Of a DNA stretch of 28,857 nucleotides, positions 10,229 to 19,033 are shown piece after piece. The notes beneath the pieces were generated by a model. It saw nothing but the letters and a program-made list of their open reading frames with translations. It had not been told where the DNA came from and did not search any database. This DNA comes from Symbiodinium natans (taxonomy: Eukaryota > Sar > Dinophyceae > Suessiales > Symbiodiniaceae): assembly GCA_905221605.1 (NCBI GenBank), contig CAJNDS010001207.1, forward strand, positions 1 through 28,857. Reading direction: 5' to 3'. Position numbers and translations under genes: made by a program. Within the stretch, counting starts at the first letter, position 1. Each line of letters starts with the position of its first letter.

Positions 10229-12210
10229 GCAGCGGTTGTTCGCCATGCATGGTGCAGATGATGCATGGAGGAAGGGTAAGTTCTGCGGTGGACGTGCTTG
10301 CATGTACAGGCTGAGTGCTCTGCCCGGCACTTGCCAGTACGCGAGTGAAAAAAGCGCATGCTGGAGACGTATGCGCGCAATTTGCGGCATGCACCACTGT
10401 GGGACAAAGCTGCCCAACCCGGAAGGTGCGGAAATTCTTCGCCGCTGGAGACTTAGTTTGGACTAGTCGTTGTGACATCCTGCCAGATTTCTTTCAGCCG
10501 TGGTAGTGTGAAGGGCAACATCAAAGGATGCGCGGAATCCATCATGTAGTCGAAAGTGCATCAAGCATGCCTGAGCCCTCCGTTGACGCAACGTCGCAGT
10601 GCATTAGGCTCTGAACCCTCAGGTGTGGCCACATCTTGAACACTTCGGGGATGAGGACAGATGTCAGAATATGAAAACGCTACGTGGCCCGCCTCGGCCT
10701 GGGCCTGCCGCCAACAGCGGCGAAGCAAGGTCGGCAGGCTTCATGGTTTTTCAAATCGACAGGCAGAGTAGGGCAGAAAGGACAACCGGCGAGGTAGAGG
10801 CAGGGGACGCAGAAGGAGCATAGGGAAGGGTTGGGAGTGGAAGGAAGAAAGTTCGACAGAGTGGGGAAGAAAGAACATGGGGGCAGGAAAGTACCAGAGG
10901 AGGCAGGGGCCGAATTTGGTGTGCGTCCCGGCAATGGTTTGAGTCGCTGCACCATGTAGCGCCCGATGCCGATACGACTACGATGCCACGATGCCATGTC
11001 TTGGATTCAGGACCTGGTGCTGGTCATGGATGGCTACGACGTCGTGCGGGCATCTCAGCGATCTTAAGTGGTTTTAACATCGCGCAACTTCGAGGGCTGA
11101 CTGCAGAAGGCTGGAGACTCCAAGCCTCGAGCACTTGAAGGATACTTTCGACCATGTGCAGCGCCGACTCGGGCGTGGTTCTCGTGCCGTGCAAAACCTC
11201 GCTTCAAGACTTCTCGCAGCACGACTTCGCAAGACGGGATTCCTAGGCCGCTGGTCAGCCTGCCGACTGGCCCCGTGATTTTCAGTGGGGAGGCCAACTG
11301 CCGGAGCCCTCTTCCATCGCTGCGGCACCTTTTGTGCAGCCTGTGCAGCCTTTGCAGCTCTGTCCAAGGCTGGCCCTTTGTTCATCATTGGACAGAACCC
11401 CCGTTTATGCAGGCTGCTTAGTGCGCAGACACTACTGCCATTCCTGCCCATGATGTTGGCGAGCACCCCGTAGGGCCATAGGACAGCAGTTGAACTTCTG
11501 AAAAGGTCACCTTCGGAAGTGTAAGTAGTCGACGACCGATAACCACATCTATGCGATGAACCTGTTTGATGCCTTTGCATCTGCAGACGAGCCGCCTTGC
11601 AAATTGTGGACACAGAGCACTTTTGGGAAGGACAGGGGACTATCGGCCTGAGTACGTGTATCACTACGGCGCGGGCCATGCGCTGCGAGGCGACGAGGCC
11701 ACATGGGGTACTCTCGGTGTTTTCTGGCTCTTTGGACGAAGCTGAGCGCTTGTTTTCGCGTAGGTCTGCGAGCACTGGCGCAAGAATTTGGGCCATCCGG
11801 GAAAGACGCCCGGACACCACTTCGGTCGAAATCGGACTGAGGCCACAAGTTCACTTTGAACTCGAGCCACTGCAAGGGCATGATTAGGCTTTTGATTGGT
11901 GGAGGTGTTGCCGTTGTTCCTTCCCTTCCTCAACAGCGGCGTTTTCATAGGTCGCGCGCGGCACTTGGCTGATTGCAGGGCCAGCTGGGTATCGCTGGGA
12001 TAGCTGGGTTGTTGCTATCTGTGTTCCAGTGCTTCTGCCTGTACCTCTGCAAAGCTTGCTAGGTGGCGAGTCTTCGTGGGCTGTTTGCCTTTGCCGCGGA
12101 GGTCCTGCGGCTCTTCGGAGACTTTGCGGACCAGGCCATGGACAAAACGTATCTCCACACATGGGCAGGTCCCAAAGTTATTTTTGAAACATACGGCTCC
12201 GCCTCAGAAT
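10229..12210. other. Unassigned intergenic region
   Basis: No supportable gene. Bases 10780-10910 are purine-rich (AGG/GGA-like). A 248-codon minus-strand frame at 11074-11820 and plus-strand frames at 11285-11473 and 11597-11887 overlap one another and show no domain, so I do not call them. No RNA gene or mobile element was recognised. Confidence 0.45.
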
Positions 12211-12217
12211 AGGACCT

Positions 12218-12237
12218 CCCCCCCCCCCCCCCCCCCC
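12218..12237. repeat. Homopolymer run of 20 C
   Basis: An uninterrupted run of 20 cytosines (guanines on the other strand). Its length may be inexact because such runs are error-prone in sequencing and assembly. Confidence 0.9.
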
Positions 12238-12476
12238 ACATCCCATCACAAAGCCTCAAATGCCGAAAGGGGTGCCCCATTCCAGGCCCTGGTGACCTCC
12301 GCAGCTCTCCATGCCAGCTTGTTGGAGCGACCCTGGGCGCGCCTTCCAAGACCCCCACGCGTTTGGGGAGATTTTTAGTTGGGGGATCATGGCCTTGACC
12401 CAGTCTTGTTGGAAATCGAAGTTTGTAAGTAGGACTCGTTATCGCAATGTCTTATCTATTTATCATGTTCTGTATT

Positions 12477-12486
12477 TCTCTCTCTT

Positions 12487-12533
<47 letters not shown>

Positions 12534-12555
12534 GGAGGAGGAGGAGGAGGAAGAG
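12477..12555. repeat. (CT)n tract followed by (GGA)n tract
   Basis: About 54 bases of almost pure CT dinucleotide, interrupted near its start by TTTCTCG, pass directly into about 21 bases of GGA trinucleotide. The plus strand thus switches from all-pyrimidine to all-purine within one base. Such tracts can form triplex DNA. The frames crossing it (poly-Ser-Leu and Arg-Glu) are artefacts of the repeat. Confidence 0.95.
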
Positions 12556-12727
12556 TATTATCGTGATGATTGTCGCTAGCCATGTGATTGTCAACACCGT
12601 TCTCCGCATTGTCATTCTCATTCCTGTTAATTCTTGACAACGTGCCCTTCAAGGTACCTCTTCGCGTCGTCTGGCTGGCGATCTTCAGGGCAAAACCTTT
12701 GTGTGCCCAGACGTAGTCTCCCTAACT

Positions 12728-12866
12728 CTCAACCCTAGACCCTAAAAGAAAGAATCCTAAACCCTGAACCCTAAACCCTAAACCCTACTCGGACCAACGG
12801 ACCTTGCCTGCCTTGTGCGAGAGTGAGCGACTAAACCCTAAACCCTACAGTAAATCCTAAACCCGA
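12728..12866. repeat. Scattered CCCTAAA telomere motifs, C-rich strand on plus
   Basis: Groups of CCCTAAA and near variants (CCCTAGA, CCCTGAA, TCCTAAA) at 12731-12785 and 12830-12866, separated by about 45 unique bases. The pattern is degenerate, as expected for old interstitial telomere sequence. Confidence 0.85.
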
Positions 12867-12989
12867 AGCCTTCAGCCGCTTCGGACTTGTAGCCTCCTTT
12901 TTTCGACGCCAGGACCACACCGGGGAGCTGTTGGCCTCCCTCCATGGAGTGCAACTTGAAGCGCTAGCAAGGCAGGGGGGGGGGGTGGG

Positions 12990-13045
12990 TTGGGTTATGT
13001 TGGGTTTAGGGTTTGTGGCTTAGGCTTAGGGTTTAGGGTTTGTTC
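12990..13045. repeat. TTTAGGG telomere motifs in opposite orientation
   Basis: TTTAGGG and variants (TTAGGCTTAGGG) read on the plus strand, opposite to the blocks at 12728 and 13778. They follow a G-rich run at 12976-12985. The change of orientation within 150 bases makes this cluster unlike a simple single insertion. Confidence 0.85.
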
Positions 13046-13239
13046 TTGGCTACCCGAAGAGCCCATGCTGTAGATCAAACCCTTCATGTCAGCTACCGCG
13101 GTTTACGACTGCTGTTTCGTGCATCCGCTACCCGTTCCATTCTTGAGGCGGTTGAGGGCTCCGCCCGCCGTGCGCTCGAGACTGCTCGAGACGCCAAATG
13201 ACCAGTTCTCTGAATCATGGTGCCCTTGGTTACCCCGTA

Positions 13240-13345
13240 TGTAAATATCCAAAAATACAAATAAACAGATACATGTATGTATTTATACACATATAAACAA
13301 AAGCATAAATCTATAGATCTATCTATCTATATATGCAAGGATAGA
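13240..13345. repeat. AT-rich simple repeat with TATC/TATA runs
   Basis: An AT-rich block inside GC-richer sequence, with ATAAAC/ATACAT repeats followed by a short ATCT repeat (13315-13330). It contains no recognisable gene. Confidence 0.8.
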
Positions 13346-13777
13346 AAGGACAAAGCATTGGTTTGGCGCTCAAAAAGGTCCTCTAGCTTGGAGAGCTGGT
13401 CGGATGCAAGTCTCTTGGTCATTTTAAATGTTGCAGCCCAGGTCTGCAGCTTCGAAGGCCGAATGGTTTCCCACCCAGCGAGCTTTTGTAGGTCTGGGGT
13501 GGCCAGATCATATCATCAAGACATGTTGTTGCGATTGAACTCTTAGCAGTCCTAAATAATTGCTGCAATTGTGTAGCTTCAAGGCTGGGCTGTGCTAAGG
13601 ATCATGGTTTCTATGCAGCAGCGGCGGGACAACAGCAGCTCCGGCCTCATAGTCTGAAGTCCCATGAACGTCCTTCCTCCCACCCCACTCCCCCCACTCC
13701 CCTCACTTCCCGGCCGAAACCTCTCAAGAATCACAACAAAGAAACATCGCCACGGCCGCAGAAGAGGGGCTTATAAC

Positions 13778-14095
13778 CCCGTTAACCCTAAACCCAAAAC
13801 CCACAACCCTAAACCCTGAACCCTTTTGAAATTCCACCTAGTCGAACCCCGTATAGTGTACAGCCGAGGTCACATCTCCTAAACCCGAACCCCTTTAGTG
13901 TAGAGCCCAACCGAACTCCCTCAATAAGAGGGCAATTGTCTTACTTCGTTTGTGCACTCCACAGACCTTGAGCTCAGCTTTTAACGCCGAAACAAGTGCT
14001 ACGCAGTTGCTGCTCTTCCTCGCTCCCTCAAAAACCCTAAGCCCTAAACCCTAAGCCCTAAACCCTAAAACCTAAAACCGAACCCCCAAACCCCG
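13778..14095. repeat. Second cluster of CCCTAAA telomere motifs
   Basis: CCCTAAA and variants at 13784-13822, a degenerate trace at 13878-13895, and a better block at 14033-14095 (alternating CCCTAAG and CCCTAAA, then CCTAAAA and CCGAACC variants). It has the same orientation as 12728-12866 and is opposite to 12990-13045. Confidence 0.85.
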
Positions 14096-14245
14096 AGGCC
14101 TGGCCGCTCCAAGTGGAGTCCGGCTCGCTTGGAGGCCGATGCGATTTTCTCGTGCGCGCTTGGTGCCGCCTGACAGTCTAGAAGACTCCTGATCAGACTA
14201 GGAATTCGAAGAGAAAACAATACAATACGATGTGTTCTTGTGTTC

Positions 14246-14390
14246 TTCCAATATATATAAAACTATATGTATACATATATATATACATATATATGTATGT
14301 GGCTTCGTAAAAGATTGTGCCTTATGACGCTGTTACATTATATTACGTTATATGGTATTATATGACATGATATAGTAGTATTGTATTCTC
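14246..14390. repeat. AT-rich block with TATATA and near-palindromic ATATGTATACATAT
   Basis: Bases 14251-14300 are mostly TATA/ATGTAT repeats, including the perfect palindrome ATATGTATACATAT near 14265. Bases 14330-14390 repeat a looser TTATATTA/GTTATATGG pattern. The high AT content contrasts sharply with flanking DNA. It could be a simple repeat, a scaffold-attachment-like site or the remnant of an AT-rich element; I cannot tell which. Confidence 0.75.
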
Positions 14391-16656
14391 AACTGTGTTC
14401 GCTTAGTTTTGGTACCCAAGATTTCGTCTGAAAGAAGAAGCCAATAACCCCCTGTTGACAAGGTTACCAGACTAATGCGAAGTTTCCTTTTGGGCTGGAG
14501 CAAAACTCCTCCGGCAGAACCTCCCAACCCTCAGTTACCCAGAGGCCAAGCTCCTCAGGGATGCACGACAGGCTTTGAAAATGAAAGAATGTACTGCAGA
14601 CTGCCCATAACATAGTTCAGCCTAAACCCAAAGTGTATAATACCCTAGCTCTGCGCGTCTCCTTGCTGGCGCCCGCTTCAGCACATTGTAAGAAATGGGA
14701 TGAGGACGCCGGGTCAACCGAGAAGCATTTTTTTGTTTGGTCTTTGGGGTTTCGGCAGCCCAGAAAGTATCTCCAGATCTTCAGATTTCTGCTTAGGCGG
14801 TTTCGCGCTTCGAATCCCAAATCTGGACTCACATGTTTAATCTTAAGCAGATCACATACTGCGTTTCACATCTTTACGCCATTTGGCCGCTTCTGCAGCG
14901 AGTGAGGCGGCGCGGCGTGAAGACCGACCGCCGCCACTTGTGGTCTTGCGCTTTAACCCCTGCACTCGGCATCATCTCACATTGTTGCCGCGAGCATCTT
15001 TCCCAGTCCGGTTGTAGTTTAAAGGTCCATTTCAACGGCGACAAGAAGCCGTACTTTGAAACCACTTGCCACGACTCTGTGAGCGCGGAGGCTTTCGCCA
15101 TCTCATCATGTCGGCTTCCACGTCGCACAAAGACCTGGCCTGTGGTTTCACAGGCACAGCTTCTGGGATCTTTGCCGGGCCAGTGTTTGCAGCCCAGCGC
15201 TCCGGAGTCTATTACTGGATATTGCTAGGTAGTGCTGTAGTGTGGAGGGACAGAATAAAGTGAAAGCAAGCTGCGTCTTGCACCTCGTCATGTGCCAAGG
15301 TTCCCTCATGGATGCTGATCATCAGATGGAAGCCTTCATTACCGCGCTTTCTCCGACGGAGACTTGCATTGCTCCTTCGTGTCCACAGTAGCACGGTTGT
15401 CAGGTCATCATGCCTCACCTCTCATATTCTAGCATCATGTTCGCCTCCCTGGCCAGGAGACGCTTGTGCATATGCGTGAGGCCTTGACCTTAGCAAGGCC
15501 CCAACGGGCGAAGTCTTCGATACTCTATATATGTCCACATCTCGCCGCGGTACCATGTGACCATCTGAGTCAGGTCCCTGCGCCAGCGTGCTCCTGGCCT
15601 GTTGCCTGATTTGCCGGCCACTGTGTCCATTTCTGTGGTTGGCCTTGCTACAGGCGCGCGCCGACGCCACCGCACTTGGCGCGCTTGCTTGGCATCTCGG
15701 TCAGCTTGGGCTTGGACACGGCTTGGGAGGCCATTGGGATCATATTGTTGATCCATATGGTCCCAATTTTCCCTGGGATCCGTGGGATGTTCTCTCAGGT
15801 GGTTGGCCGGCTGCTGTCACTGGGACAAAGAATCCTGGCAGGCAGCCCAGCAGGGCCTCGCAGGACCACGGATAGAAAGGGATGGCTCCTGGGATGGTAC
15901 ATCCAGCATTTTGGAGAGAACATGCTGGGATGGCTGATGGTGTGGCACCTACTGTGGATCCACCGTAGTGTAGATGCTAAGGTGCCCAATGTGGTGGGAT
16001 GATTTGGGGTTGATCAATGTCGGCCTTGAAGCAAACAATGGGGTGCGATGCTTGATGGACAACACGGTCATTTTGACATGCCCGAACTCCAGCTAAGACG
16101 TTAAGATTAACAACGCCCGAGGGATCATGATGGTCAGTGGCCAGTGTTCTATGCCGATCTCTGGGGGATGTGCTATCAACTGCAGTTGATTTTTGGGGTC
16201 AAGGATGTGTCAAGGTAGTACCATGTCGTTGTTATATGTTGTGATGTCAAGCACCATTGCCAGAATGTTGATTATAGAAATTACTAGAAGGGATCGAGAC
16301 CTCATGTCGAAGACCACGAACCCGGGTTAGATGCTGGTCCGCATTCCTCGGGAAAAATGCCGCCCAGCGTCTTGATGCAGCTCGAGTTCTGAGATGTCGC
16401 GGTGCCTCGGATCCCGAACGCCTCTGGAGCAGTATGCCAGCTCACTTGTCGCTGCAGATGGCGATGCTCATGAGACAGCGCCCGGGTTCGCAATATGAAG
16501 CCTACTGGCTTCCATAAAGCATCTTCCCAGTCCTTTCTTCCAGGCTGCATTCGAGAACAGCGAAGGTAGAGATTGCGCGTTCCGCTGTGACGCTTTTTTA
16601 CATCCCTCTACAACTTTTAGGTCTGGGGTCCGAAAGCATTCTTAAGTACGTGGCAC
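14391..16656. other. Unassigned intergenic region
   Basis: No supportable gene. Frames at 14833-15228 and 15676-16002 on the plus strand exceed 100 codons but show no domain; the second is rich in hydrophobic and Trp/Gly residues, with GGGATCC/TGGGATGG-like sequence repetition that may explain its openness. An isolated exon of the downstream SHQW-ankyrin gene could lie here, but I could not identify one. Confidence 0.45.
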
Positions 16657-19033
16657 ATGGCCTTGGGCATTTATCGGAATCATCTCGGGGTTCAGGTTGC
16701 TCCAATGCTCTTCCCGATGTACACGGTCCCTGCAGAACGGCTTCTGGAGATGTCGAAGATCGAGCCCCACGAGAAGTTGAAGGCTGGGGGTGGAAACCCT
16801 TATGCAACACGCGTTGTCCTTCGCGCCTGCCGCACCAAATGTCGTTGCCTAGTCCAGGGAAAGTTTGAAGTCGCTGTGCCTGGTTACTTTTCGCTGAAGG
16901 GTGTAACTTTCAAATTCTTGAGGATGCTGCGCGGGCAAACCCTCCGCTATATCTCACGCTAGGCAGCAAACAAGTGAAGTCTTTTGGGCAGGGCGGTGCT
17001 TGAGCGTCGTTGGTTTCGGTGTAGCTGCGCGCGCGGCTGCAACTCTCCGATGTTTGCATTCAAGTGTGTCGGATTGTTGTTCTCATGGCATCGTCATCAT
17101 CGTCATCATCGTCATCATCGTCATCATCGTCATCACCGTCATCACCGTCATCATCGACATCACCGTCATCATCGTCATCATCGTCATCATCGTCATCATC
17201 ATCATCATCGTCATCATCATCATCGTCGTCGTCATCATCGTCATCATCATCATCGTCGTCGTCATCATCGTCATCATCATCATCATCAGTTTGCATCAGT
17301 ATTCAGTGGTCATGATAAGATGGCTGCTTCATCCGAGTTTCGGACCTGCTCGTCAGGCTCAGGGCGTGCTGTCTATCTTCGATGACAGCCTGGGAAACGC
17401 AGCCTTCGTTTCTCACCAGTGGGTTGACACGAAGCACCCGGACCCTCATTTCAAGCAAATGCAGGTCTTGCAGGATGCCTTGCGGCGAATCCTGACGACC
17501 AAGGGGCGCATTTCGCTGGATATTGTCACAGAGGCTATGGTTCACTCGGTAAGAAGTATGTCCTTCCAAGAGTTGCAGGCCCGGCCTCTGTTTTTGTGGT
17601 ATGATTATTTCTCCATCCCGCAGCTGCAAACCGCTGAAACCCCCTTGGACGTCCTTGGCAATTTGCAGGAAGGGGCAATCAGCAGCATCGCGGCCTATGT
17701 CGGCAAATGCCGCTATTTTTTTGCCCTTTGCCCGGTGCTGGAGTCTCCCTTTCGAGAAACAGTGCTATCAAATACAAGCTGGGCGAAGAGGGGGTGGTGC
17801 CGTCTAGAACGTGCAGCGCGTGAGCTCTCTGAGCATCACACATGGATTCTCGTGCAAAGCTCGACCTCGATTGAGCTTGTCGGCACGGCGTATTCATTTG
17901 TGAACGGTTCTGTGGGTGAGGGCGAGTTCGGTGTGGAAGGTGACAAGGCCAAACTGGCACCTGTCATGAAAACCATCGTCAAACAGAAGCTGAGGATGTC
18001 TCTCCAAGCCGGCGATTTGCCAAGCTACCGCCGTCACCTGAATCTCCAGTCCGTGCATCTCCGAGGTCTGGATGTGGAGCCCTTGACCGGGATTCCCAAC
18101 CCTGAGCCTGACCTGTGCGGCGCTGACGATGTGTCCCTGTTTTTCTATCAGAACGGGCTCACCAGTGTGACGCGTAGAGATGCTGCAGGGTGGTTGCCTT
18201 TGCACTACGCGGCTCTGTCAGGGAATGTGCCGCTGATTGAGGGCTTGCTCCTGCGGCGTGCTGATCCGAATAGTCGAACCTCAAGGGATGAACCCACGCA
18301 GGGCTTCGATAGGATGACGGCCGTAGACTTGGCGCTTTTCTACCGGCACAATGATGCAGCGCAACGGCTGATCACCGCCCGCGCCCACGTGAGTGGGGGC
18401 AGTGCGCTGTCAATTATGTTCTGTGCTGGAACCGACAATGTGGAAGGCACCCGCCTCCTCTACAAGCATGGCTCTAACCTTGACGCAAAAATGGCATTTG
18501 GCCACAGTGCCTTGGAAATTGCGTCGGCCTTTGGGTCCTTGGTGGTCGTGGAGGAGTTCGCGAGACAGGCTCCGCTCAGTCCCTCCCTCTCTCTTGCACT
18601 TCGCGCTTGCATGATGCACCGAGGCGGCTCAGCAGAGATGGTGGACCTACTGATCGGCCTGCGAGCTGACGTAAACTTCCAGTGCGACGTCCGTCGGGAT
18701 CTGTCCCTCCCCGGCCGGATAGTGTATGAGGCCAAATCACTGCAGCACAGATTCAGCCAGGCCACAGCGTTCAGCGCGATCTGCTACCACATGCACGGCG
18801 CCACGCCGTTGATGTTCGCGCTGCAAACGGGGCAGTATGAGGGAGCTGCCGCCCTGATCACGGCAGGGGCCCGGCTGGATCTCAAAAACTGCCGGGGCTG
18901 GACGGCTGCCGACTTTGCTAGAGGGCAGTCGCTCCCGGACTTTCTGCAGCAAGCTCTCGACGGGGACCTTTCCGGGTGCAAGACAGTTTCCTCCCTGGCG
19001 CTTCCTGACGGCTGGGTTGAGGTAGCATTTTAA
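16657..19033 (+). CDS. SHQW-domain ankyrin-repeat protein, two exons (reconstructed)
   Basis: Predicted exons are 16657-16782 and 17357-19033, giving 600 residues. Exon 1 ends EPHEKLK and exon 2 begins AQGVLSIF; the join restores one continuous frame. Residues 18-45 (FPMYTVPAERLLEM, then EPHEKLKAQG) are the usual lead-in of this protein type as I recall it from dinoflagellates. Residues 57-210 form a putative signalling domain with FVSHQW (59-64), KHPDP (68-72), LWYDYFSIPQ (122-131), SIAAYVGKC (152-160) and RGWCRLE (187-193). It looks like a distant relative of TIR- or HET-type folds, but I cannot prove this. From about residue 317 come degenerate ankyrin repeats, clearest at 320-350 (GWLPLHYAALSGN) and 522-553 (GATPLMFALQTGQ). 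The true start may be ATG 16705 (residue 17) or lie in an undetected upstream exon. An exon 2-only model would have to start at ATG 17312 and would lose the lead-in. Confidence 0.8.
16783..17356 (+). other. Predicted GC-AG intron of the SHQW-ankyrin gene
   Basis: A 574-base phase-0 intron. The donor is AAG|GCTGGG and the acceptor CGTCAG|GCTCAG. The five bases AGGCT occur at both boundaries as a direct repeat, so the exact cut is ambiguous by a few bases without changing the protein. A GC donor and an AG|G acceptor are common in dinoflagellates. Reading straight through would insert a poly-Ile/Val segment from the microsatellite, which argues that this sequence is removed. Confidence 0.7.
17088..17290. 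repeat. TCATCG/TCATCATCG microsatellite inside the intron
   Basis: About 200 bases of TCATCG, TCATCACCG and TCATCATCG units with higher-order repetition (a block of about 36 bases occurs twice at 17205-17280). All six frames stay largely open, giving artefactual poly-Ser, Ile/Val, His/Arg, Asp and Met/Thr peptides. Confidence 0.95.

Noticed and set aside
11074-11820. 248-codon minus-strand frame
   Set aside because: Composition is rich in Arg, Ser and Ala as expected for chance GC-rich frames; no domain or motif was recognised, and plus-strand frames overlap it.
14806-14830. TTCGAATCCC, similar to a tRNA T-loop
   Set aside because: The surrounding bases do not form an acceptor stem, D arm or anticodon arm.
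17060-17315. Open frames giving poly-Asp, poly-Ser, His/Arg and Met/Thr peptides
   Set aside because: They are translations of the TCATCG microsatellite, which lacks stops in most frames; the region is predicted to be intronic.
17000-17356. N-terminal extension of the ankyrin ORF with an Ile/Val-rich run
   Set aside because: It begins at a TTG codon and its Ile/Val run is microsatellite; exon 1 at 16657-16782 gives the expected family sequence instead.
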